In this document: one piece after another, positions 8,140 to 15,070 of the stretch
Numbering within the stretch: the stretch's first letter is position 1
How the letters are laid out: each line of letters opens with the position of its first letter
Notes under the pieces: model-generated
What the model saw: only the letters and a program-made list of their open reading frames with translations
What the model was told of the DNA's origin: nothing
Databases searched by the model: none
Translations under genes and position numbers: made by a program
From: an uncultured Lachnospiraceae bacterium
GTDB taxonomy: Bacteria > Bacillota > Clostridia > Lachnospirales > Lachnospiraceae
Direction: 5' to 3'
Assembly (NCBI GenBank): GCA_902489645.1
Contig: CABUAW010000001.1
Span: 56,529 to 120,528, forward strand
Length of the DNA: 64,000 nt

Positions 8140-9018
8140 TCATTTATAAGCTTTAACCAAATGTTTTATTAAGTTTTTCACATTCGCAGAAACCTTCGTC
8201 CCTTTTTTGGTAATGGCCACCACATTCCACTCGGCCAGTTCCCCCCGCAGCGTCACCGCCGCAACACCCTTACCGACATAAGGCGTAATCGGCCTTGGCA
8301 GCACGGAAATCCCCTGGGCCAAAGATACGAGTGCGGAAATATAATCCCAGCTTGGGCTGCAGTGGACAATATTCGGTTCAAAACCGGCATTGTGGCACAT
8401 CGTAAGAACATTATCAAACAACTGATATGTAGAATCCAGCAGGATAAAAGCTTCATCTTTCAACTCTTCAATACCCACATTTTTCCGTTCCGCCAGCGGA
8501 TGCCCCTCCGGCACGATGACCGATAACCGGTCTTCGATGACTTCCCGGACATCAAATTTACTTTCATCCACAGGGCGAATGACCAGTCCTACGTCCAACA
8601 TTCCCTCCAATATCTCTTTCCGTACCAGATTGCTGCCCTCCACCGTAAAGTAAAGCTTTACATCCGGATAGTGCTTATTAAAATCCGGCATAAACATCGA
8701 TGCCATGATTGTATTCAATACCGAAGGAATCCCCAGCCGTATTTCCCCCACATCGTCGGCGCTATAGCTTCCCATATATTTCTGGAGTTCCTCAAACTCC
8801 TTGATAACCCGTTCTCCCCTCTCCAGCAGTTTCCGGCCAGCCGGCGTCAGTTTAAAACTCCGGGTTGTCCGATTAATCAACTGAACATTATATTCATCCT
8901 CAATGCACTGAACGGTCCGGCTCAATGACGACTGGGAAACCCGGATTTTCTCTGCGGCTTGAGAAAAACTCTTCTCTTTGGCAATACATACAAAATAATA
9001 CAACTGTCTATACTCCAT
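8140..9018 (-). CDS. LysR-family transcriptional regulator
   Basis: The 292-residue protein has the N-terminal LysR winged helix (FSQAAEKIRVSQSSLSRTVQCIEDEY, residues about 18-43) and a periplasmic-binding-protein-like effector domain. It lies between the etfBA-acd-maoC genes and the divergently transcribed CoA-transferase/permease genes, the usual position for a LysR activator of its neighbours. The three neighbouring promoters share a sequence block not found in its own promoter, so it is the natural candidate for binding them. The effector may be the permease substrate or its CoA ester; that is inference. Confidence 0.93.
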   Translation of the reverse strand: MEYRQLYYFVCIAKEKSFSQAAEKIRVSQSSLSRTVQCIEDEYNVQLINRTTRSFKLTPAGRKLLERGERVIKEFEELQKYMGSYSADDVGEIRLGIPSVLNTIMASMFMPDFNKHYPDVKLYFTVEGSNLVRKEILEGMLDVGLVIRPVDESKFDVREVIEDRLSVIVPEGHPLAERKNVGIEELKDEAFILLDSTYQLFDNVLTMCHNAGFEPNIVHCSPSWDYISALVSLAQGISVLPRPITPYVGKGVAAVTLRGELAEWNVVAITKKGTKVSANVKNLIKHLVKAYK

Positions 9019-9038
9019 AAGCCCTCCCCCTTTATTTA

Positions 9039-9067
9039 AGTATGTCGAATCGTTTATTATTTGTCAA
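9039..9067 (-). promoter_or_regulatory. Promoter of the lysR gene
   Basis: On the minus strand TTGACA (9067-9062) and CATACT (9044-9039) are 17 bases apart, 21 bases before the start codon. This is a near-consensus promoter, unlike the activator-type promoters of the neighbours. Confidence 0.75.
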
Positions 9068-9209
9068 TCAAACTTTTTTACCGTTTATTTCCAAATTTGG
9101 GATTTTTAAAATCTGAAAATTTAAAATTATACGCCTGTTTTATCCGCATATTTCCTCGTTTTTTTCATATTTTCGCTTATTTCATTTATACTTTTTCAAC
9201 ATAATTCTC

Positions 9210-9254
9210 ATGCGTTTTTGGTATTTCTCTTTCCGACAGGGCCAAAGCTATAAT
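9210..9254 (+). promoter_or_regulatory. Promoter of the CoA-transferase/permease operon with regulon block
   Basis: ATGCGTTTTTGG followed by TATTTCTCTTT (9210-9232) matches the block before etfB and acd except at three central positions. A perfect TATAAT (9249-9254) follows 19 bases after TTTCTC. The rest of 9019-9305 holds the divergent lysR promoter and AT-rich sequence in which I see nothing else. Confidence 0.7.
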
Positions 9255-9305
9255 GAAGTTACAGTAGATTGTGAAATAATTGACTTTATGAAGGAGGTTT
9301 TTTAA

Positions 9306-10880
9306 ATGAACAAAGTAGTTACTATGGAACAGGCCGTTGCCATGATTAAACCGGGGGATTTTATCATCAACAGCGGTTTTTTGACTTCGGCAACACCGGA
9401 CGCTCTGATTCAGGCCGTGGCAGATTCTTTTGAAGCCACAGGAGTCCCGAACAATCTGACAGTCATGTTTGGCGCAGGCCAGGGAAACCGGCGGGGCGGA
9501 CAGCAGGAACGCTGGGCGAAGGAAGGACTGATTAAACGCTGGATTGGCGGTCACTACGGATTTTCACCGAAAGCTGTGGAAATGATTGCCAACAACCAGG
9601 TGGAAGCCTACAACCTGCCGCAGGGCGTCATCATCGAAATGTACCGGGCCATGGGCCAGAACCGCAAGGGGTATATCACCAATGTGGGTCTGGAAACTTA
9701 TGTTGACCCCCGTCTGGAAGGCGGAAAATTAAATGCCCGAACCACGGAAGATATTATAAAGGTTGTTGAAATTGAAGGCGACGAATATCTGTATTACATC
9801 CTTCCGGATGTGGATATCGCCCTTATTCGTGTGACAACGGCAGATACCAACGGCAACTGTACGATTGAAGATGAAATTCTCCCGTTAGATATCTTAAGCG
9901 CTGCCATGGCCGCCAAAGGCAAGGGCGGAAAGGTCATCGTTCAAGCCAAAAATATCGTAGCCCCTGAAACAATTCCATCCCGCAAAGTTGCTGTCCCGGG
10001 TATCTTTGTTGACGCCATCGTTGTGCCTGAAAATCCGGAAGAAACGCATCAACAGACCACCGATTATTTCATGAATCCGTCGCTGACCGGTTCCTTTAAA
10101 ATCCCTGTCAGCGCAGTGGAACCGATGAAGTTTGATACAAAAGCATTAATCGGCAGACGCTGCGCCATGGAACTCGTTCCAAACGCCGTTGTCAATCTCG
10201 GTGTTGGTATTCCTGAAAAGGTTGCGGCCGTGGCCGGAGAAGAAGGTCTGGCCGACCAGTTGATTTTAACCACGGAGTCCGGCATGATTGGCGGTATTCC
10301 AAGCGGCGGCGGTTCCTTCGGCGCCGGAGTTAACGGCTGGGCCGAGCTTCCTGAAGTCAGCCAGTTCGACTTCTATGACGGCGGCGGTTTGGACGTCACC
10401 TTCCTCGGTCTGGCCCAAGCCGACGCAGATGGTAATGTCAATGTCAGTAAATTTGGTCCGGGCGTGACCGGCTGCGGCGGTTTTATTAATATTTCTCAAA
10501 ATACAAAGAACTGCATTTTCTGCGGCACATTTACTGCCGGCGGTTTAAAAACGGCCTGCAAAGACGGAAAACTGATAATTGTCCAGGAAGGCAAAAACAA
10601 AAAATTTGTACCTGCCGTTCAGCAGATTACTTTCTCCGGCAATTATGCGCGCAGAAATCAAATGAACGTTAAGTTCATCACCGAAAGAGCTGTTCTTGAA
10701 CTTCTTCCTGACGGCCTGACCATCACTGAAATTGCTCCGGGTATTGACCTGCAGACACAGGTTCTTGACCAGATGGAATTTAAACCGCTTGTCGCACAAA
10801 ATCTCAAGACTATGGATGCCAGAATTTTTACCGACGCTCCAATGGGCATCAGGGATGAAATTCTGAGTAAGGTCAAATAG
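9306..10880 (+). CDS. Propionate-CoA-transferase-like class I CoA-transferase
   Basis: This 524-residue fused alpha-beta enzyme closely follows the Clostridium propionicum Pct pattern along its length (GAGQGNR, KRWIGGH, then LTTESGMIGGIPSGG, FGPGVTGCGGFINI, FCGTFTAGGLK, ITEIAPGIDLQTQ). The catalytic glutamate in TTESGM is Glu324, the same number as in Pct. Such enzymes move CoA between acetyl- or acyl-CoA and short 2- or 3-hydroxy acids or fatty acids. AAGGAGG lies ahead of the ATG. It is transcribed with the GntP permease and away from lysR, and shares the promoter block with etfBA and acd. A role as the entry and exit step of a CoA cycle fits: it would activate the imported acid using the product acyl-CoA. 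Confidence 0.9.
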   Translation: MNKVVTMEQAVAMIKPGDFIINSGFLTSATPDALIQAVADSFEATGVPNNLTVMFGAGQGNRRGGQQERWAKEGLIKRWIGGHYGFSPKAVEMIANNQVEAYNLPQGVIIEMYRAMGQNRKGYITNVGLETYVDPRLEGGKLNARTTEDIIKVVEIEGDEYLYYILPDVDIALIRVTTADTNGNCTIEDEILPLDILSAAMAAKGKGGKVIVQAKNIVAPETIPSRKVAVPGIFVDAIVVPENPEETHQQTTDYFMNPSLTGSFKIPVSAVEPMKFDTKALIGRRCAMELVPNAVVNLGVGIPEKVAAVAGEEGLADQLILTTESGMIGGIPSGGGSFGAGVNGWAELPEVSQFDFYDGGGLDVTFLGLAQADADGNVNVSKFGPGVTGCGGFINISQNTKNCIFCGTFTAGGLKTACKDGKLIIVQEGKNKKFVPAVQQITFSGNYARRNQMNVKFITERAVLELLPDGLTITEIAPGIDLQTQVLDQMEFKPLVAQNLKTMDARIFTDAPMGIRDEILSKVK

Positions 10881-10908
10881 TTCATTTTATACACAGGAGG
10901 GCGAATTT

Positions 10909-12213
10909 ATGAGTTTATTTGGTATTGTTTTGGGACTGGCTCTTTTAATCTTTCTCGCTTTTAAGGGACAGTCCATTCTCTGGGTAGCTCCAATCTGCGC
11001 TGCCGTTGTAGCGCTTTTCGGAATGTTTGAAGACCCAACCATTAATGTCCTTACCATGTACACAGAAAACTATATGGAGGGCATGGCCAATTTCACGATG
11101 AGCTGGTTTCCGGCCTTCATGCTGGGCGCTGTTTTCGGAAAAATGATGGAGGCCACCGGAGCCGCTAAATCCGTTGGTTTGCTGATTACACGTTTTATCG
11201 GCGCCAAACAGGCCATTCTGGCGGTTGTTATCGCCTGCGCCGCTTTGACCTATGGCGGTGTCTCTCTGTTCGTTGTTGTTTTTGCAATCTATCCTCTGGC
11301 CGTTGCCGTATATCGCGAAGCCGATATTCCAAACAAGCTGATTCCGGGACCAATCGCCCTTGGAGCTTTCTCATTCTCCATGTCGGGTATTCCCGGCTCC
11401 CCGCAGATTCAGAATATCATTCCGACAAAATACTACGGCACAACCGCTATGGCTGCTCCGATTATGGCGTTGGCAGCCGGAGCTGTTATGGCTGTCGGCG
11501 GCGTTCTCTGGATGAAATACCGTGAACACAAACTTCGAGCCGAAGGACTTCATTTTACCGAGCCTACCAATCTGGAAACCTTTGACGAATCGAAACTTCC
11601 AAACCCTTTGGTTTCTCTGATTCCTCTGATTTCTGTTCCAATTACGCTGAATGTTTTCAAAATGGAATTGGTAGCATCCCTGCTGATTGCCGTCATTCTT
11701 ACAGCTATTTTGAATTATAAGAGCTTCCACCTCTTTGAAAAATGCCTCAATGACGGTGCGGCCGGCGGACTTGTGTCCATCGGTAATACGGCGGCCGCCA
11801 ACGGTTTCGGCGCTGTCGTTAAAGCCGTTCCCGGCTTCGCTACATTGACAAGCTTTGTTTTCGGCATCAAGGGAAGTCCGCTCATCTCCGAGGCCATCGC
11901 CACCTCGCTTCTGGCCGGCGCTACCGGTTCCGGTTCCGGCGGTATCAGTATTGCCCTGGAGGCCCTTGGTCCAAAATATATGGAACTGGCTCAGAGTGAC
12001 CCGAACCTCAGCCCGGAAGCGCTTCACCGAGTAGCTTCCATTGCCTGCGGCGGCCTGGATACCTTACCGCACAACGGCGCTGTTATCACATTACTCAGTG
12101 TCTGCGGCCTGACCCATAAAGATTCCTATATTGATATCTTTGTGACCTGTACGGCGCTTCCAACACTCGCCGTTATCGTTGCCATTATCCTTGGCAGCAT
12201 GGGCATCGTATAA
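10909..12213 (+). CDS. GntP-family organic-acid permease
   Basis: The 434-residue product is hydrophobic throughout with roughly 12 membrane segments. Family features include YGGVSLFVVVFAIYPLA, SMSGIPGSPQIQNIIPT and, near the C-terminus, GGLDTLPHNGAVITLLSVCGLTH. GntP members import gluconate and related hydroxy acids, and some with the DTLPHNGAV motif are annotated as 3-hydroxybutyrate permeases. It begins 28 bases after the CoA-transferase gene with an AGGAGGG site and is followed by a strong terminator. The pairing with a CoA-transferase suggests that it imports the hydroxy acid that is activated. Substrate is inferred. Confidence 0.88.
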   Translation: MSLFGIVLGLALLIFLAFKGQSILWVAPICAAVVALFGMFEDPTINVLTMYTENYMEGMANFTMSWFPAFMLGAVFGKMMEATGAAKSVGLLITRFIGAKQAILAVVIACAALTYGGVSLFVVVFAIYPLAVAVYREADIPNKLIPGPIALGAFSFSMSGIPGSPQIQNIIPTKYYGTTAMAAPIMALAAGAVMAVGGVLWMKYREHKLRAEGLHFTEPTNLETFDESKLPNPLVSLIPLISVPITLNVFKMELVASLLIAVILTAILNYKSFHLFEKCLNDGAAGGLVSIGNTAAANGFGAVVKAVPGFATLTSFVFGIKGSPLISEAIATSLLAGATGSGSGGISIALEALGPKYMELAQSDPNLSPEALHRVASIACGGLDTLPHNGAVITLLSVCGLTHKDSYIDIFVTCTALPTLAVIVAIILGSMGIV

Positions 12214-12228
12214 CCCCAATACATATAA

Positions 12229-12262
12229 AGGGATGAATTCCTTCATACCGGAATTCATCCCT
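12229..12262 (+). terminator. Rho-independent terminator after the permease gene
   Basis: A perfect 13-base-pair stem (AGGGATGAATTCC at 12229-12241 with its complement at 12250-12262), an 8-base loop and a following GTTTTACTTT tract lie 16 bases after the permease stop codon. Confidence 0.85.
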
Positions 12263-12265
12263 GTT

Positions 12266-12358
12266 TTACTTTCTCACCACTTCATCAAATTTTTTCACAA
12301 GACATTGTTTATCATAAAAGGCAATCCCGTAACAGATGACTGAACGGTATCCATATTT
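12266..12358 (-). pseudogene. Possible relic of a PD-(D/E)XK nuclease/AAA-family gene tail
   Basis: A 30-codon open stretch between stops encodes KYGYRSVICYGIAFYDK, then QCLVKKFDEVVRK and a stop. The YGIAF-x-K-x-C-LVK form recalls the C-terminal end of AAA-ATPase/PD-(D/E)XK proteins common in gut Firmicutes, from memory. There is no start codon in this frame. An overlapping 43-codon ORF in another frame (12426 to 12295) precedes it, as expected if a frameshifted gene has decayed. The rest of 12359-12438 shows nothing further. Low confidence. Confidence 0.3.
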
Positions 12359-12438
12359 TCACGCTCCTTTCCTGACCTTGCATCTATCCCACCATAAAAC
12401 TGTTCTAAAAACCAGTCCTTCAGCATGACCTTAAAATA

Positions 12439-13086
12439 TTACTCAAAGGCTCTCGGAAGGTTCCATTTGAAAATCGTTGCCAGCATACGCAGCCCAAATA
12501 CAATGCCAATCCCCACAAAAGCGGCTGTCATATCATTGACCTGGCGGCACACCAATTGATAATAGACAATTCCTCCAAGTATTGAGGCCACTGCATAAAT
12601 CCGCTTTCGCAATACAAAGGGAATTTCCCCAATCATCAAGTCCCTCAGCACGCCGCCGCCAATACCTGTCACCATGGCTAAAAAAACGACAAAAAAGCCG
12701 TTATCCATATATCCCATTCCCATGGCCACCTTCGCTCCGGTAATTGTAAAAGCGCCAAGACCCGCCGCATCGAAAACATTATTCACCGTATTCACCATTT
12801 CCACATTATGTTCGTAATGCTCTCTCGACAGCCAGGCAATCAGAAATACAACGACCGCCGTCGCTGCCGCAATAGCCATATAGCGGTAATTTGAAAAAGC
12901 CGAAGGCGGTGTCTTGCCAACCAGCACATCCCGGATAATCCCTCCGGCCAGAGCCGTTGTCGCTCCGAGAAAGATAACGCCAAATAAGTCCACCCGCTTT
13001 TCCAGCGCAGCCATTGCCCCGGAAATGGCAAAGGAAATCGTCCCCGCCACCTCTAGAACTGAAAAAAACATTTCACCAAGCGCCAT
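12439..13086 (-). CDS. TRIC-type / UPF0126 membrane channel protein
   Basis: This 215-residue protein has about seven membrane segments arranged as two copies of the UPF0126 unit. The repeat cores are GATTALAGGIIRDVLVGKTPP in the first half and GGGVLRDLMIGEIPF in the second. Bacterial relatives (YadS/YicG) belong to the trimeric intracellular cation channel fold; glycine transport has also been proposed for the family. Its ATG shares one base with the stop of the upstream reductase gene (TAATG), so the two form a coupled pair. The biological link to that reductase is unclear. Confidence 0.88.
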   Translation of the reverse strand: MALGEMFFSVLEVAGTISFAISGAMAALEKRVDLFGVIFLGATTALAGGIIRDVLVGKTPPSAFSNYRYMAIAAATAVVVFLIAWLSREHYEHNVEMVNTVNNVFDAAGLGAFTITGAKVAMGMGYMDNGFFVVFLAMVTGIGGGVLRDLMIGEIPFVLRKRIYAVASILGGIVYYQLVCRQVNDMTAAFVGIGIVFGLRMLATIFKWNLPRAFE

Positions 13087-14015
13087 TACCGTATCCCTTT
13101 CATCTTAGCCCATTCACTGATTCTCCGATAATTCGGAACGTCTACATGATAGGTTTCCCCAAGACGAACCATTTCATGAACCAGACCATCCACTTCCGAC
13201 AAGCCGCCCGCTGCCACATCCCGCTGCATGGAAGTGGTAGCATCCGGTGTCAATCCCGCCAGAATGTTTCCTGCATTCTCAACCAAATCCACGTCAAAAT
13301 GAAGACCCATTGCTTCTCCTACGGCGCCGACCTCCCGAACCAGGCTAAAGAACATCTCCCGCTTTTCTCCCGGTTCCATAAAATCCGCAGCTACCCCATC
13401 GTAGTAAAGTCCGGCCGCACCCATAGGCGACACAAAGGAAAACTTCTGCAGAGCGTCTCTTCGTATATCCTGTGTCAAATAGGCTTCAATTCCCGCTTCA
13501 TTCAGCCGCCTTTCAATGTCTTTCAGACGTGCCTTCTGCAGCCCATCCGGCTCCCTCAGTCCAAAAAACACCTTAAATATCGATGTGGGCTGGGCAATGA
13601 TTCCCGGCTGCTCAATCATCGAAAAAATGTATACGCAGCCATCCAGTACCGTACATTGAAGTTCCGGCTGGATTTTACTTCCCGTTCCATATACATTCAA
13701 AATAGGAATAACTATGGTTTCGCGTCTAACGACCGACTTCAAGAACTTCACCGTCTCATCCAGAGAATAATACTTCACACAGACAAATACCACGTCCGGG
13801 GCCTCTCCCGACTTCACATAGTCCTCCATTGTACAGGCATTTATCGGCGCCACCGTAAAATCGCCGACTCTTGCAGACTTTACCTGAAGTCCATTCTCCA
13901 ACATGGCCGCCAGATGCTTTCCTCTGGCGATAAAAACAACATCCTCTCCCTGTCTGGCCAGGTATCCCCCAATACACCCGCCAGTTCCTCCGGAACCAAC
14001 AATCAGAAACTTCAT
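13086..14015 (-). CDS. Ketopantoate reductase family (ApbA/PanE-like) oxidoreductase
   Basis: The 309-residue protein starts with the NADP-binding stretch MKFLIVGSGGTGGCIGGYL and has the two-domain ApbA/PanE layout (Rossmann part to about 170, helical C-terminal part after). Ketopantoate reductase makes pantoate for coenzyme A, but many paralogues act on other 2-keto acids. No panB, panC or panD is nearby, and the protein pairs with a TRIC-like channel instead, so I do not assign panE. GGGGGAGAGG lies before the start. Confidence 0.8.
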   Translation of the reverse strand: MKFLIVGSGGTGGCIGGYLARQGEDVVFIARGKHLAAMLENGLQVKSARVGDFTVAPINACTMEDYVKSGEAPDVVFVCVKYYSLDETVKFLKSVVRRETIVIPILNVYGTGSKIQPELQCTVLDGCVYIFSMIEQPGIIAQPTSIFKVFFGLREPDGLQKARLKDIERRLNEAGIEAYLTQDIRRDALQKFSFVSPMGAAGLYYDGVAADFMEPGEKREMFFSLVREVGAVGEAMGLHFDVDLVENAGNILAGLTPDATTSMQRDVAAGGLSEVDGLVHEMVRLGETYHVDVPNYRRISEWAKMKGIR

Positions 14016-14139
14016 TTATCCTCTCCCCCTTTTGGAATTCGTTTTATTTCATTATAAAATACAATTTTCTTTCTGAAAACCTATTTCATTATTTTCATTT
14101 TCGTTATACAATAAATTTGCCTGCTATCCATTAAATGTA

Positions 14140-14493
14140 ATGACAAATTTACAACTAAAAACCAGAGAAATTCTGCTTCAGGCACGAATTTCCAAGGCAT
14201 ACAAAGGATATCCATATCTGGAATATGCAATTTATTTGGTCGTCGAGGATGAATCTCGTTTATGTCATGTCTACCATGAAATATATGTAAAAGTTGCCGA
14301 ACATTTTGGTGTTGAACCGATATGTGTAGAGAAAACTCTCCGCACGCTTCGCAATGCCTTCTGGCAAAACTACGGCTTTGAATACTTCAAGGAACAGTGC
14401 GGCGTCATCCTTTACAATCGGCCTTTTCCAAGAGAAATCATCGAAGTGCTTGCCGAACAAGTTGAAAAAGAAATGAGAAATGAAAAGCATTGA
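14140..14493 (+). CDS. Stand-alone Spo0A C-terminal-domain-like DNA-binding protein, copy 1
   Basis: This 117-residue protein resembles only the DNA-binding effector part of Spo0A: YKGYPYLEYAIYLVVEDESRL parallels the Spo0A stretch IKGYQYLREAISMVV, and VEKTLRTLRNAFW parallels the recognition-helix region VERAIRHAIEVAW. There is no receiver domain, so it is not controlled by phosphorylation of itself. It may bind 0A-box-like sites or antagonise Spo0A; this is inference. The gene is followed by a hairpin terminator, and 508 bases on there is a paralogue with a matching upstream region. No good ribosome site is visible (a -10-like TATACA lies at 14105-14110). Confidence 0.8.
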   Translation: MTNLQLKTREILLQARISKAYKGYPYLEYAIYLVVEDESRLCHVYHEIYVKVAEHFGVEPICVEKTLRTLRNAFWQNYGFEYFKEQCGVILYNRPFPREIIEVLAEQVEKEMRNEKH

Positions 14494-14505
14494 TGACAGA
14501 AAAAG

Positions 14506-14551
14506 CTGTTGCTATGATAGTTACCGATTCTATCGAAGCAACAGTTTTTTT
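14506..14551 (+). terminator. Terminator after Spo0A-like copy 1
   Basis: A stem of CTGTTGCT with GATAG (14506-14520) pairs with 14530-14544 around a 2x2 internal loop and is followed by seven T residues. The core GCTGTTGCT/AGCAACAG also forms the terminator after copy 2. Confidence 0.8.
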
Positions 14552-14648
14552 CTTGTTCTTAACAAAATGCAATTTTCTACTCCAAAACCTATTTGCTTAT
14601 TCCCCATTTCATTATAAAATAGATTTACCTGCCATTCATAAAATTCAA

Positions 14649-15002
14649 ATGCCAAATTTACAACAAAAGATTAAAGAAGTTCTATTTCAAGCACAAATCT
14701 CCAAAGGATACAAAGGATTTTCTTATTTGGAATATTCTATCTACCTTGTTATCGAAGATGAATCCCGTTTATCCTCGATATTCAGTGAGGTCTATACAAA
14801 AGTTGGAGAACGCTTTGGCGCAACGCCAACGGCCGTTGAGCGGGATATGCGGACAATCCGCGATGCCTTCTGGAACAACGGCGGCTTTGAATACTTTAAA
14901 GAACACTGTAATGTAATTCTCTATAACCGGCCTTTCGTAAGAGAACTTATTGAACTCTTTGCTGAACAGGTTCTAAGAGAAATGCGAAAAGAAGGATTTT
15001 AA
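14649..15002 (+). CDS. Stand-alone Spo0A C-terminal-domain-like DNA-binding protein, copy 2
   Basis: Starting at ATG 14649 (MPNLQQKIKEVL) gives 117 residues, exactly the length of copy 1, and the two align from end to end (YKGFSYLEYSIYLVIEDESRL; MRTIRDAFWNNGGFEYFKE; VILYNRPF). The longer open frame back to 14490 crosses the copy 1 terminator and the duplicated promoter region and is not coding. As in copy 1 there is a Spo0A-type helix-turn-helix domain and no receiver. The 79 bases before the ATG match those before copy 1, so promoter and gene were duplicated together. Confidence 0.78.
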   Translation: MPNLQQKIKEVLFQAQISKGYKGFSYLEYSIYLVIEDESRLSSIFSEVYTKVGERFGATPTAVERDMRTIRDAFWNNGGFEYFKEHCNVILYNRPFVRELIELFAEQVLREMRKEGF

Positions 15003-15008
15003 AAGGCA

Positions 15009-15058
15009 TTGGGGGCTGTTGCTTTACGATTAAAAAATCATGAAGCAACAGCCCCCAA
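15009..15058. terminator. Bidirectional terminator between Spo0A-like copy 2 and the L,D-transpeptidase gene
   Basis: A perfect 16-base-pair stem (15009-15024 with 15043-15058; left arm TTGGGGGCTGTTGCTT) lies between two convergent genes. The plus side runs into CCCCCAAAAACATTTTTATTT, and the minus side has a short T stretch. It serves both genes. Confidence 0.85.
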
Positions 15059-15070
15059 AAACATTTTTAT

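Larger units (their letters stand above)
14062..15058 (+). repeat. Tandem duplication of a 508-bp promoter-gene-hairpin unit
   Basis: Unit 1 starts at 14062 (CAATTTTCT) and unit 2 at 14570 (CAATTTTCT). Both share an AAAACCTATTT stretch, a TATA-like box (14105-14110 and 14613-14618), the first codons (ACAAATTTACAAC and CCAAATTTACAAC near the starts), the gene and a hairpin with a GCTGTTGCT core. Protein divergence is clear, so the duplication is not recent. Confidence 0.7.

Noticed and set aside
9186..9554. 122-codon minus-strand ORF across the CoA-transferase promoter and start
   Set aside because: It is antisense to the promoter and the conserved N-terminus of the transferase and shows no family features or ribosome site.
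11371..12027. 218-codon minus-strand ORF
   Set aside because: It lies wholly antisense to the GntP permease gene and has low-complexity shadow composition.
4387..12213. Classical butyrate-synthesis operon (thl-crt-hbd-bcd-etfBA)
   Set aside because: Only the bcd and etf type genes are present; thiolase, crotonase and 3-hydroxybutyryl-CoA dehydrogenase are absent and a MaoC protein, CoA-transferase, permease and LysR gene take their place.
13014..14057. 347-codon plus-strand ORF
   Set aside because: It is antisense to the ketopantoate-reductase-like gene, which has clear NADP-binding motifs; the long open frame is a codon-bias shadow.
14490..14648. N-terminal extension of Spo0A-like copy 2
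   Set aside because: This stretch contains the copy 1 terminator and the duplicated promoter region; the protein from 14649 has the same length as copy 1.
14140..15002. A true spo0A gene
   Set aside because: Both proteins lack the receiver domain and are only 117 residues long; only the C-terminal effector fold is present.
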